Assembly: GCA_937927235.1 (NCBI GenBank)
Contig: CALBCM010000009.1
Coordinates: forward strand, 1-20,059
DNA from: an uncultured Johnsonella sp.
GTDB lineage: Bacteria > Bacillota > Clostridia > Lachnospirales > Lachnospiraceae
Direction: 5' to 3'
DNA length: 20,059 nucleotides
Made by a program: the position numbers and the translations under genes. The notes beneath the pieces were generated by a model. It worked only from the letters and a program-made list of their open reading frames with translations. It did not search any database and was not told where the DNA came from. This document shows, in pieces, positions 1 through 7,576 of this stretch (positions are counted from its first letter, which is position 1; each line of letters begins with the position of its first letter).

Positions 1-323
<323 letters not shown>

Positions 324-382
324 AGGTTGGAAGGTTTATGGAATGATTTGATATGCAATTTTCAAGGTATGATAAATAATAA

Positions 383-454
383 GGCCCCATGGTCAAGCGG
401 TCAAGACATCGCCCTTTCACGGCGGTAACACGAGTTCGATTCTCGTTGGGGTCA
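383..454 (+). tRNA. tRNA-Glu (anticodon UUC)
   Basis: A complete cloverleaf can be folded. Acceptor arms GGCCCCA (383-389) and TGGGGTC (447-453) pair with one G-U; the discriminator is A454. The anticodon stem TCGCC/GGCGG encloses a loop with TTC at 416-418. The T-loop GTTCGAT is standard. It is the first tRNA after the 23S gene, about 59 nt from its end, and is probably co-transcribed with it. The CCA end is not encoded. Confidence 0.95.
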
Positions 455-476
455 TTGGTATAACAATACCATATTT

Positions 477-550
477 GGAGCTTTAGCTCAGTTGGTTAGA
501 GCAATCGGCTCATAACCGATCGGTCCCGGGTTCGAGTCCCTGAAGCTCCA
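477..550 (+). tRNA. tRNA with CAU anticodon (elongator Met or lysidine-type Ile2)
   Basis: Acceptor arms GGAGCTT/AAGCTCC pair fully. The anticodon CAT is at 511-513 in a CTCATAA loop. It is not an initiator type, since the acceptor begins with a normal G-C pair. The CTCATAA loop and general look are close to Firmicute tRNA-Ile2 (CAU, modified to lysidine by TilS), but elongator tRNA-Met cannot be excluded by eye. The T-stem CCGGG/CCCTG has one C-T mismatch (527 against 541). CCA is not encoded. Confidence 0.88.
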
Positions 551-554
551 CGTT

Positions 555-584
555 ATACTTAGCAGTACTTGTACTGCTAAGTAT
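555..584 (+). other. Perfect 13-bp hairpin inside the tRNA operon
   Basis: ATACTTAGCAGTA (555-567) and TACTGCTAAGTAT (572-584) are exact reverse complements around a 4-nt CTTG loop. It lies in the 41-nt gap between the CAU tRNA and tRNA-Asn. The bases after it (ATTATTATCC) are not a proper U-run, so an RNA-processing or stability element is likelier than a strong terminator. A weak terminator or attenuator is possible. Confidence 0.6.
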
Positions 585-591
585 ATTATTA

Positions 592-664
592 TCCTTGATA
601 GCTCAGTCGGTAGAGCATGCGGCTGTTAACCGCAGTGTCGTAGGTTCGAGTCCTACTCAGGGAG
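592..664 (+). tRNA. tRNA-Asn (anticodon GUU)
   Basis: Acceptor arms TCCTTGA (592-598) and TCAGGGA (657-663) pair with one T-G; the discriminator is G664. The anticodon stem TGCGG/CCGCA encloses GTT at 625-627. The T-arm has the standard GGTTCGAGTCC form. CCA is not encoded. Only 4 nt separate it from tRNA-Asp, so they share a transcript. Confidence 0.95.
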
Positions 665-668
665 CTAT

Positions 669-742
669 GGCCCAGTGGCTCAGTTGGTTAGAGCGCCGCC
701 CTGTCACGGCGGAGGTCGTCGGTTCGAGTCCGATCTGGGTCG
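669..742 (+). tRNA. tRNA-Asp (anticodon GUC)
   Basis: Acceptor arms GGCCCAG (669-675) and CTGGGTC (735-741) pair with one G-T; the discriminator is G742. The anticodon GTC is at 703-705, between GCCGCC and GGCGG stem bases. CCA is not encoded. Confidence 0.95.
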
Positions 743-756
743 CTTTAAGTGTATAT

Positions 757-842
757 GCCGCAGTGGCGGAACAGGCAGACGCCCGGGACTTAAAATCCCG
801 TGAGTAGTGATACTCGTACCGGTTCGATTCCGGTCTGCGGCA
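757..842 (+). tRNA. tRNA-Leu (anticodon UAA)
   Basis: This is an 86-nt class II tRNA with a long variable arm (TGAGTAGTGATACTCGTA region). Acceptor arms are GCCGCAG (757-763) and CTGCGGC (835-841), discriminator A842. The anticodon stem CGGGA/TCCCG encloses TAA at 791-793. It is the last tRNA of the cluster, followed at once by a terminator. Confidence 0.95.
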
Positions 843-849
843 CTATATA

Positions 850-883
850 AGTCTTGAAATTTAATGATTTCAGGGCTTTTTTT
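850..883 (+). terminator. Intrinsic terminator of the rRNA/tRNA operon
   Basis: AGTCTTGAAAT (850-860) pairs with ATTTCAGGGCT (867-877), with two G-U pairs, around a TTAATG loop. Seven T's follow (877-883). Its position directly behind tRNA-Leu fits the end of the stable-RNA operon. It also excludes the ATG at 854 as the start of the next gene. Confidence 0.85.
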
Positions 884-928
884 GATTATTACAGTAAACC
901 CTGTTACTTATTGAGGAGGTTTATAAAA

Positions 929-1759
929 ATGGTTAAGGTTGAAGCCAAAAATATTAATATGCAAAAAAATGCCGAAAGTGGTCAGATTTTCAGATTTAAT
1001 CGCATAAATGAAGAGGAATACGAGCTGATTGCCGGAAATAAGCTTCTATATATAAAAGAGGTGAAAAGTGAGGATGGTGAGGTACTGGATTATGAGCTTA
1101 ATTGTACTGAGGATGAATATCTGACTGTATGGAAGCATTTTTTTGACTTAGATACGGATTATAACAATTTTATAAAGAATATTCCGCCGGAGGATATATT
1201 TTTAAATGAAGCTGTAAAATATTCTGAGGGAATACATATATTACATCAGGATAAATGGGAGATGTTAATATCATTTATAATTTCGCAGAGGAAAAGTATA
1301 CCTGCCATTAAAACCAGTGTAGAAAAATTATGCAGAGCCTTCGGCAAAGAAATTGCTTATGAGAAATATGCCTTCCCAACTCCGAAACAGCTTGCCGGGG
1401 CACAGCTGTCGGAGCTTGAGAGCTGCTCACTCGGCTATAGAGCTGCATATATTTATGAATCTGCGAGGCTTGTTGCTTCGGGCAAATTTGATTTAGATAA
1501 GCTTGATAAATTGAAGGATGATGAATTATTAAAAGAGCTTATGAAGCTTAAGGGAGTAGGCGTTAAAGTGGCAAACTGCGTGGCACTTTTTGCATATCAC
1601 AGAATAGGAGCCTTTCCGATTGATGTTTGGATTGACAGAATAATACAAGCTTATTATAAGGGCAAATTCCCCCTTGAGCGCTATAGGGGGTATGCCGGAG
1701 TAATACAGCAGTACATGTTTTTTTATGGAAGGGATAAAAGCCGCAGGCTCTTTGACTAA
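929..1759 (+). CDS. OGG1-like 8-oxoguanine DNA glycosylase/AP lyase
   Basis: Predicted base-excision repair enzyme of 276 aa that removes oxidised guanine and nicks the abasic site. The frame is open from 854, but that ATG lies in the tRNA terminator. ATG 929 follows GAGGAGG (913-919) at good spacing and is chosen. The first ~100 residues match the OGG1 N-terminal domain position. Residues 116-128 (FIISQRKSIPAIK) are the HhH-GPD core helix region. The helix-hairpin-helix LKGVGVKVANC is at about 207-216, with the catalytic Lys at K213. The catalytic Asp is D232 in FPIDVW. The Lys plus Asp pair marks a bifunctional glycosylase. The final ~25 residues resemble the OGG1 C-terminal helix (YMFFYGRD). 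The gene looks intact and monocistronic; a DNA-3-methyladenine (AlkA-type) specificity is less likely because of the Lys. Confidence 0.9.
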   Translation: MVKVEAKNINMQKNAESGQIFRFNRINEEEYELIAGNKLLYIKEVKSEDGEVLDYELNCTEDEYLTVWKHFFDLDTDYNNFIKNIPPEDIFLNEAVKYSEGIHILHQDKWEMLISFIISQRKSIPAIKTSVEKLCRAFGKEIAYEKYAFPTPKQLAGAQLSELESCSLGYRAAYIYESARLVASGKFDLDKLDKLKDDELLKELMKLKGVGVKVANCVALFAYHRIGAFPIDVWIDRIIQAYYKGKFPLERYRGYAGVIQQYMFFYGRDKSRRLFD

Positions 1760-1814
1760 ACAATAATATATTTAAGACATATTTTAGCTCAGAATAACGA
1801 TTTGCCCAAAAAAA

Positions 1815-1823
1815 TGATATAAT
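1815..1823 (+). promoter_or_regulatory. Extended -10 promoter for nadE
   Basis: TGATATAAT is an extended -10 element (TGnTATAAT, with TATAAT at 1818-1823). No good -35 is seen 16-18 nt upstream, as is usual for extended -10 promoters. Transcription from about 1830 would give an untranslated leader of ~149 nt before nadE. Confidence 0.6.
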
Positions 1824-1868
1824 AATAATGACTCTAAAAATACAATCAAGTATAAAATTATAGTTTTG

Positions 1869-1965
1869 AAAGGAGGATATGGTTAAATCCCTTGCTTCTC
1901 TGCAAAGTCTTTACCTTTAAAGCAGAAAAACTGCCTGCATCGGCTCAAGGCGGCGGATTTATGCC
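1869..1965 (+). promoter_or_regulatory. Structured 5' leader of nadE, possible cis-regulatory RNA
   Basis: Several nested pairings can be seen. AAATCC (1885-1890) pairs with GGATTT (1955-1960), and CTTG (1891-1894) with CAAG (1946-1949), leaving GCGGC bulged. Inside, TCTGC (1899-1903) pairs with GCAGA (1922-1926), with AAAG/CTTT above it. A consensus AAAGGAGGA (1869-1877) is present but is only 2 nt from an ATG (1879) that opens a 13-codon frame. The real nadE start has no Shine-Dalgarno site. I recognise no known riboswitch class; NAD+-linked regulation is only inferred from the gene downstream. Confidence 0.4.
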
Positions 1966-1978
1966 ATTATAAAATGTT

Positions 1979-3928
1979 ATGAACTACGGTTTTATCAAGG
2001 CTTCAGCTCTAACTCCTAAAATCAGAGTGGCAGACCCTTGCTTTAACGCAGCAAGTATAATAAATTCTATTAAAGAAGAATACAAAAATAAAGTTCAGCT
2101 TATTGTGCTGCCTGAGCTTATTTTAAGTGCCTCTACCTGCGGAGATTTATTTTTACAAGCCGCTCTGCTTAATAATGTGAAAACTCAGCTAAAAAAAATA
2201 GTGGATGTAAGTGCAGGAAACAAAGCACTTATAATAGTAGGTCTTCCCTGGGAAGAAGCCGGCATCATATATAATGCGGCAGCTGTAATTACTGACGGAA
2301 GAGTGCTTGCAATAGTTACAAAGCCTTATTTATCAGAAAATGAGCTGCGTTTTTTTACGAAATTCAAACCGGAGGGAGATTTGCCTTTTAAAAAAATAAA
2401 ATTTTTTAATGATGAAATCAAGCTTGGAGAAAACATATATTTTCAACCGGAAGGTCTCCAATTTAAAATAGGAGTTATTTTTGGAAACAATGCCTTTCTC
2501 CCTGACAGCTGTATTCCGATAAGCTTAAACTCTGATATAATTGCACACTGCATGGCAATAAACGAAGAAGCAGGGTTTGATGAATATACTGATACCCTGC
2601 TTAAGGCAAAGACAGCCTTATACTCAAATGCCTATATTACTGCAAATGCCGGATTTGGAGAATCAACTCAGGATTTTGTATTTTCAGGAAGAAATCTCAT
2701 AGCTGAAAGAGGCAGTATTGTGGCTTTGGGCGAAAAATATCTCGGCAAACCGCTCAGATATGACATAGATGCGGAGTGCATAGTGACAGAAAGAAGAAAA
2801 ATCAAAAAAAGGATAGCTGCCAATTTGCCCTTTAATAAAAACAGCTCATCTGATGATAATTATACAGCTATTAGTTATAAACCAGAGCCTGAAACCTATA
2901 AGATTAATCAAAAACTGGAAAGAAGGCTTGAGCCCCATCCTTTCATACCTGAAAATAAAGAAAAAAGAAGGCAAAGATGCAGTGACATTTTAAACATACA
3001 GGTGTATGGTCTGGTTAAAAGGATGAAACACATCGGCTTAAAAACTGCAGTGCTTGGAATCTCAGGGGGACTTGATTCAACCCTGGCGATTATTGTATGT
3101 GCTAAAGCCTTTGAACTGCTGGGACTTAATAAGAAAGGTATACACGCTGTAACTATGCCGGGTTTCGGAACTACTGACAGGACTTATCATAATGCCTGTG
3201 AGCTTACTAAAAAACTTGGAGCGGAGCTTGAAGAAATAAGCATAGTAAATTCTATAATACAGCATTTTGATGATATTAAATATGATATAAACAACCATGG
3301 AGCTGTATATGAAAATGCTCAGGCAAGGGAGCGCACTCAGATACTTATGGACATAGCAAACAGAGATAATTCCATTGTTGTAGGCACCGGCGATTTATCA
3401 GAGCTTGTGCTTGGCTGGGCGACCTATAACGGCGACCATATGTCTATGTATGATGTCAATGCTTCCGTACCAAAAACCTTAATAAGGCATATTATTAGAT
3501 ATTATTCTGAGCATGAAGCTGATGAAAGTATCAAGGCGGTGCTTAATGATATTCTTGATACTCCAATCAGCCCCGAGCTTCTTCCGGCTAAGGACGGTGC
3601 AATAAGCCAGAAAACTGAGGATTTGGTAGGACCTTATGAGCTGCATGATTTTTTTATTTACCATGTCTTAAGATTCGGCTTTTCTCCTGCAAAGATATTT
3701 TATCTGGCAGCTAATGCATTTGATAAAAAATTTGAGAAAGCGGAAATACTTAAATGGCTTGAGATTTTTTATAAAAGATTTTTTACACAGCAATTTAAAA
3801 GGTCATGCCTGCCTGACGGACCTAAAACAGGCAGCATAACGGTATCTCCGAGAGGCGGACTTGTAATGCCCTCTGATGCAGTTTATGATATTTGGATACA
3901 AGAATTGGAAAATATTAAGGAAATATAA
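1979..3928 (+). CDS. nadE: NAD+ synthetase, glutamine-dependent type with a degenerate glutaminase site
   Basis: Catalyses the last step of NAD+ synthesis, amidation of nicotinic acid adenine dinucleotide. At 649 aa it has the usual two-domain length. Residues 1-~285 form a nitrilase-like glutaminase domain and ~325-649 the synthetase. The ATP-binding loop SGGLDS is at 362-367, and GTGDLSELVLGWATYNGD at 469-486 is typical. In the glutaminase domain, E46 (LPELIL) and K115 (TKPYL) fit the Glu-Lys-Cys triad. The Cys position is Gly169 (GVIFGNN, where the family has ICEDLW). Glutamine hydrolysis is therefore probably lost, and free ammonia may be the nitrogen donor. ATG 1979 is preceded in frame by TAA (1970-1972), has no Shine-Dalgarno site, and matches the family N-terminus (MNxGFIK). 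The RNA methyltransferase gene follows after 4 nt. Confidence 0.93.
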   Translation: MNYGFIKASALTPKIRVADPCFNAASIINSIKEEYKNKVQLIVLPELILSASTCGDLFLQAALLNNVKTQLKKIVDVSAGNKALIIVGLPWEEAGIIYNAAAVITDGRVLAIVTKPYLSENELRFFTKFKPEGDLPFKKIKFFNDEIKLGENIYFQPEGLQFKIGVIFGNNAFLPDSCIPISLNSDIIAHCMAINEEAGFDEYTDTLLKAKTALYSNAYITANAGFGESTQDFVFSGRNLIAERGSIVALGEKYLGKPLRYDIDAECIVTERRKIKKRIAANLPFNKNSSSDDNYTAISYKPEPETYKINQKLERRLEPHPFIPENKEKRRQRCSDILNIQVYGLVKRMKHIGLKTAVLGISGGLDSTLAIIVCAKAFELLGLNKKGIHAVTMPGFGTTDRTYHNACELTKKLGAELEEISIVNSIIQHFDDIKYDINNHGAVYENAQARERTQILMDIANRDNSIVVGTGDLSELVLGWATYNGDHMSMYDVNASVPKTLIRHIIRYYSEHEADESIKAVLNDILDTPISPELLPAKDGAISQKTEDLVGPYELHDFFIYHVLRFGFSPAKIFYLAANAFDKKFEKAEILKWLEIFYKRFFTQQFKRSCLPDGPKTGSITVSPRGGLVMPSDAVYDIWIQELENIKEI

Positions 3929-3932
3929 AAAT

Positions 3933-4781
3933 ATGATTACTTCAGCAGCAAATAAAAATATAAGAGAAATTATAGGACTGATGAAAAGAGCCTCACATAG
4001 AAAAGCAAGCGGCTGCTATGTGGCAGAAGGCATAAAAATGTTTGAGGAACTGCCGGATAAAAATATTCAAAAAATTTATATAAGTGAAAGACTGCATGAA
4101 AGGCTGTACTCAGCCAAGTCAAATCAAGACAGTAAAGCTGACAAGGAGCTAAAAAATAAGCTCGACCGGCATGGCTTTGAAATTGTAAAAGAGCATGTTT
4201 TTGAAACTGCCAGTGAAACCAAAACTCCTCAGGGCATACTTGCAGTTGCACAAAGGCAGGAGTATACTTTAGATGGGATATTAAAGAAACAATACTATGC
4301 CGAGTCCCAAAAAAACGAGGCTTCCAAGCTTTTAATTCTTGATTGTATACAGGACCCTGGCAATCTTGGCACCATTCTGAGAGCAGGAGAAGGTGCAGGT
4401 ATTGACGGGATAATTATAAGCAGAGGAACAGTTGACATTTACAGCCCCAAAGTAACCAGGTCAACCATGGGCTCACTGTTTAGAGTCCCCTTTGTTTATA
4501 CTGAAAACCTTCCTGAAACGCTTAGATACATAAAGAAAAGGGGCATAAAAATCTATGCAGCGGATAAAGGAGAGGGTAAAGACTATGATGAAGCTGATTT
4601 TATACATCACAGTGCGTTGCTTATAGGCAATGAAGCAAACGGAATAAGCAGTGAAGCTCTGAAAGAGGCTGACTGCATAATTAAAATTCCGATGAAGGGC
4701 AGTGTAGAGTCGCTTAATGCAGCGATAGCGGCTTCAATTCTTATGTTTGAGCTTGGAAGACAGCGGAGAAGGCTATGGTAA
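3933..4781 (+). CDS. SpoU/TrmH-family RNA 2'-O-methyltransferase
   Basis: Predicted AdoMet-dependent methyltransferase acting on rRNA or tRNA ribose, 282 aa. ATG 3933 lies 4 nt after the nadE stop with AAGGA just upstream; earlier ATGs in this frame lie inside nadE. Residues 1-~105 resemble the L30e-like substrate-binding domain. The SPOUT domain follows with its three motifs: 1 (N144 LG...R150), 2 (IGNEANGIS, 231-239) and 3 (IPMKGSVESLNAAIA, 252-266). These trefoil-knot motifs bind AdoMet. The arrangement is like RlmB and TsnR relatives, and the exact target base cannot be told. It overlaps the next gene by 7 nt, so nadE, this gene and the membrane-protein gene probably form one operon. Confidence 0.9.
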   Translation: MITSAANKNIREIIGLMKRASHRKASGCYVAEGIKMFEELPDKNIQKIYISERLHERLYSAKSNQDSKADKELKNKLDRHGFEIVKEHVFETASETKTPQGILAVAQRQEYTLDGILKKQYYAESQKNEASKLLILDCIQDPGNLGTILRAGEGAGIDGIIISRGTVDIYSPKVTRSTMGSLFRVPFVYTENLPETLRYIKKRGIKIYAADKGEGKDYDEADFIHHSALLIGNEANGISSEALKEADCIIKIPMKGSVESLNAAIAASILMFELGRQRRRLW

Positions 4782-5071
4782 ATTTAAAAAAGAAAAAGAA
4801 ATCAGGCAATCTTGATTTTATTATGGATATACTGCATATGATTATAGGAGTAGTCATAGTTATTTTATCTGTAATTGCATTTTTATCCCCTGAAGAGCAT
4901 CTGCTCTTTTTTCCGGTAATATTTGTGCTGGCGGCAGTAATCCATTTTATGCTGTGGTTTAGAAAGTATACAGAAGCGGAGGGGATTAAAAAAAAGCTGG
5001 CAAGCTTTATTTATTTTGTACTCGGGAGTCTTTATACCGGTATAGCGGTAATAGAGCTTATAACTATGTAG
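4775..5071 (+). CDS. Small three-helix membrane protein of unknown function
   Basis: A 98-aa protein I cannot assign to a named function. A lysine-rich N-terminus (VNLKKKKKS) is followed by three hydrophobic segments at about 16-36, 42-61 and 75-96. A charged loop (RKYTEAEGIKKK, 63-74) separates the second and third. The positive-inside rule puts the N-terminus and this loop in the cytoplasm, which three helices between them do not easily allow, so one segment may be re-entrant. It starts within the last codons of the methyltransferase gene (7-nt overlap), so it is translationally coupled to it. Such proteins are common in Lachnospiraceae; that statement is from memory. Confidence 0.75.
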   Translation: MVNLKKKKKSGNLDFIMDILHMIIGVVIVILSVIAFLSPEEHLLFFPVIFVLAAVIHFMLWFRKYTEAEGIKKKLASFIYFVLGSLYTGIAVIELITM

Positions 5072-5139
5072 CAGTAAGATAAGTGCCTGTTTGAAATTCA
5101 GTCGCACTGATTTACCGCTTTATCTAAATAAGGTGACAA

Positions 5140-6126
5140 ATGTTAAAGGATGAAGTTTTAAAAATATTACTTAATAAAAATGATTATGTTTCAGGTGAGA
5201 GTATATGCTCCGGTTTCGGAGTCAGCAGAAGTGCAGTCTGGAGGGCAATTAAAAAGCTTGAAGCGGAGGGCTATAAAATTAAATCTTCTACTAGAATAGG
5301 CTATAAGCTTTTAGCTGCTCCCGATATGTTAAATCAGGCAGAGCTTGAATATGAATTTAATAAATCAAAATTAAAAGATTTAAAAGTTTTTTATGCTGAT
5401 AAGGTCGATTCTACTAATAACTGGGCAAAGAAGCTTGCAGAAGATAATTTAATTGACAAGTTAGTTTGTGTATGCAGCGAGCAGACCAAGGGACGCGGAA
5501 GGCGAGGAAGGGATTGGAGTTCACCCGACGGTGAAGGAGTATACTTAAGTATTGTGCTGAAGCCCGACATACAGCCTGATAAGGTACCTATGCTGACTCT
5601 TGCGGCAGCACTTGCTACTGCGGAAGCAGTAAAAGAATGCTCAGAGGTTACTGCTTTTATAAAATGGCCTAATGATATCATTGCAGATGAAAAAAAGCTG
5701 GGCGGCATACTTACTGAAATGTCGGCAGACCTGGATGGAGTCAGATATGTGGTATGCGGGATAGGTCTGAATGTAAATAATGAATGCTTCAAGGAGGAAA
5801 ATCTTAAATATGCGGTATCATTATTTAATATTACTCAAAAGAAATATCCGCGCAAAAAGCTTATTTATTGTATAACGGAGAAATTTTTAAAATACAGTGA
5901 ATTAATTTTTAAAGCCGGGGATCTAAAGCCTGTAAAAGACCGCTATGAAGCTTTGCTGATAAACACAGGAAGAAGGGTGAAGATTATTGGCGACAAGGAT
6001 AAATTTGAAGCTGTTGCAGAGGGAATTACTGATAAGGGCTGCCTTAGAGTATTAAAGGATAATGGAGAAGCAGCTTATATATTGAGTGGTGAAGTGAGCA
6101 TAAGGGGAGTTTATGATTATATATAG
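5140..6126 (+). CDS. birA: Biotin--protein ligase / biotin operon repressor BirA
   Basis: Bifunctional 328-aa protein that makes biotinyl-5'-AMP, transfers biotin to carboxylase carrier proteins, and can repress biotin genes. Residues 1-~55 are a winged helix-turn-helix (SGESICSGFGVSRSAVWRAI), marking the regulator type. The ligase domain shows GRGRRGRDW (118-126, biotinyl-AMP loop), KWPND (175-179), KKLGG with the catalytic Lys at ~186, and GIGLNVN (207-213). The C-terminal SH3-like domain spans ~275-325. ATG 5140 has AAGGTG about 4 nt upstream. No biotin gene or BirA operator is visible in the window. It stands alone, followed by the rpoD promoter. Confidence 0.95.
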   Translation: MLKDEVLKILLNKNDYVSGESICSGFGVSRSAVWRAIKKLEAEGYKIKSSTRIGYKLLAAPDMLNQAELEYEFNKSKLKDLKVFYADKVDSTNNWAKKLAEDNLIDKLVCVCSEQTKGRGRRGRDWSSPDGEGVYLSIVLKPDIQPDKVPMLTLAAALATAEAVKECSEVTAFIKWPNDIIADEKKLGGILTEMSADLDGVRYVVCGIGLNVNNECFKEENLKYAVSLFNITQKKYPRKKLIYCITEKFLKYSELIFKAGDLKPVKDRYEALLINTGRRVKIIGDKDKFEAVAEGITDKGCLRVLKDNGEAAYILSGEVSIRGVYDYI

Positions 6127-6146
6127 TCAGATTCATTGTGTATGTA

Positions 6147-6175
6147 TTGATAAAAATTAAAAAATCCTTTATATT
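6147..6175 (+). promoter_or_regulatory. Promoter of rpoD
   Basis: TTGATA (6147-6152) and TATATT (6170-6175) are separated by 17 nt, a good sigma-A promoter just after birA. A second possible -10, TATAAT at 6216-6221, has TTAAAG (6194-6199) 16 nt before it. Confidence 0.6.
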
Positions 6176-6182
6176 AAATATA

Positions 6183-6210
6183 TGATTAATAGGTTAAAGT
6201 CTATTAATCA
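6183..6210 (+). promoter_or_regulatory. 10-bp inverted repeat between the two rpoD promoter candidates
   Basis: TGATTAATAG (6183-6192) and CTATTAATCA (6201-6210) are exact reverse complements separated by 8 nt. It lies just downstream of the first promoter and over the -35 of the second. It could be an operator for a dimeric regulator. The high AT content and lack of a following T-run argue against a terminator. No binding protein can be named. Confidence 0.45.
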
Positions 6211-6307
6211 GTGAATATAATGAGAATTAGTGAGTTTTTCTTAAATCCTGATTTTTACGTATTTATTATTTATAATAGATATATCTTTATGAAAGGGAAT
6301 TAAAATA

Positions 6308-7576
6308 GTGAATAAAAAGATTAAAAAAGCAGAAAAGACAGAGAAAAAAGATATAGAAGCTGCCCCAGGCGATGATATTATAGATTCATACGAATTTGAT
6401 GAAAGCAAAACTGATTTCACTGTAGAGGAATTTATGCAGAAAATGGAGGGTCTGCTTGAAAAAGCCTTTGGCAATGATATGAAGCTTGATTTCGGAGAAA
6501 TTAATGACTTTTTTGAAGGCCATGACCTTACCCCTGAGATGATAGAACAGATATATGCTTATCTTGACAGCAAGGGAGTGGAAGTGACGGAAACCCTTCC
6601 TGAGCCTGAAGACGCTCCTTCAGATTTGAGCAAAATAGATTCAATTTCAGATGAGGACAATATTTTGCTTGATGATGGTATAGATGATTTTGAGAAAGAC
6701 ATAGATGAGGAAGATATAGATTTAAGTGCGATCGAGATACTTGAGGGAGTGGGAACTGAGGATCCGGTAAGAATGTACCTCAAGGAAATAGGCACAGTGC
6801 CTCTTTTGTCCGCAGATGAGGAAATAGAGCTGGCAAAGAGAAAACAAAATGGAGATGAGTATGCAAAGCAAAAGCTTATAGAAGCAAATCTAAGACTGGT
6901 AGTAAGTATAGCTAAAAGATATACAGGGAGGGGGATGAGTTTTTTGGATTTAGTTCAGGAGGGAAATCTCGGGCTCATTAAGGGTGTGGAAAAATTTGAC
7001 TATACCAAGGGATTTAAGCTCAGTACCTATGCTACCTGGTGGATACGCCAGTCAGTCACAAGGGCGCTGGCAGACCAGGCAAGGACTATAAGGGTGCCGG
7101 TACACATGGTGGAAACTATAAATAAGATGAGCAAGATGCAAAGAAAGCTTACTCTGGAGCTTGGCTATGAGCCCAGTGTTTCGGAGCTTGCCAAAGCACT
7201 GGATATGACTGAAGAAAAGGTTATGGAGATAATGCAGATAGCTCGAGAGCCTGCTTCACTTGAAACTCCCATAGGTGAGGAGGATGACTCAAACCTTGGA
7301 GATTTTGTAGCAGATTCCAATGTAGTTTCTCCGGAAGGAAATGTAGAGTCGGTTATGCTCAGAGAGCATATAGAAACCTTGCTTGCAGACCTAAAAGAAA
7401 GGGAGCGTCAGGTGATAGTGCTGAGATTTGGACTTGAAGACGGGCATCCAAGAACATTGGAGGAAGTGGGCAAGGAGTTTAAGGTAACAAGGGAGAGAAT
7501 AAGGCAGATAGAGGCGAAGGCACTCAGAAAGCTTAGAAATCCTATACGTTCAAAAAAAATAAGAGATTTTTTGTAA
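6308..7576 (+). CDS. rpoD: RNA polymerase primary sigma factor (sigma-70/SigA)
   Basis: Main vegetative sigma factor of 422 aa that directs RNA polymerase to -35/-10 promoters. The start is GTG 6308 with AAAGGG (6292-6297) 10 nt upstream. Residues ~34-90 look like region 1.1 (TVEEFMQKMEGLL onward). An acidic linker (~100-140, many D/E) follows. Region 1.2 begins at EDPVRMYLKEIG (151-162). Region 2 covers ~190-265, with LVVSIAKRYTGRGM, DLVQEGNLGLIKG and the -10-binding helix STYATWWIRQ (239-248). Region 4 covers ~350-415, with the helix-turn-helix TLEEVGKEFKVTRERIRQIE (383-402). dnaG, the common clostridial partner upstream, is absent; birA is there instead. Confidence 0.97.
   Translation: MNKKIKKAEKTEKKDIEAAPGDDIIDSYEFDESKTDFTVEEFMQKMEGLLEKAFGNDMKLDFGEINDFFEGHDLTPEMIEQIYAYLDSKGVEVTETLPEPEDAPSDLSKIDSISDEDNILLDDGIDDFEKDIDEEDIDLSAIEILEGVGTEDPVRMYLKEIGTVPLLSADEEIELAKRKQNGDEYAKQKLIEANLRLVVSIAKRYTGRGMSFLDLVQEGNLGLIKGVEKFDYTKGFKLSTYATWWIRQSVTRALADQARTIRVPVHMVETINKMSKMQRKLTLELGYEPSVSELAKALDMTEEKVMEIMQIAREPASLETPIGEEDDSNLGDFVADSNVVSPEGNVESVMLREHIETLLADLKERERQVIVLRFGLEDGHPRTLEEVGKEFKVTRERIRQIEAKALRKLRNPIRSKKIRDFL

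Noticed and set aside
595..807. A 70-codon open frame over the tRNA cluster
   Set aside because: It runs through tRNA-Asn, tRNA-Asp and part of tRNA-Leu; the tRNA folds explain the sequence.
854..928. An earlier start for the DNA glycosylase
   Set aside because: The ATG at 854 lies within the terminator stem of the tRNA operon, and ATG 929 has a consensus ribosome binding site.
1879..1920. A 13-codon leader peptide before nadE
   Set aside because: The Shine-Dalgarno core is only 2 nt from the ATG, and the codons show no amino-acid bias linked to NAD; it is kept only as a remark in the leader finding.
1824..1978. A known NAD+ riboswitch before nadE
   Set aside because: I could not match the stems to the NAD+-I or NAD+-II consensus, so no riboswitch class is claimed.
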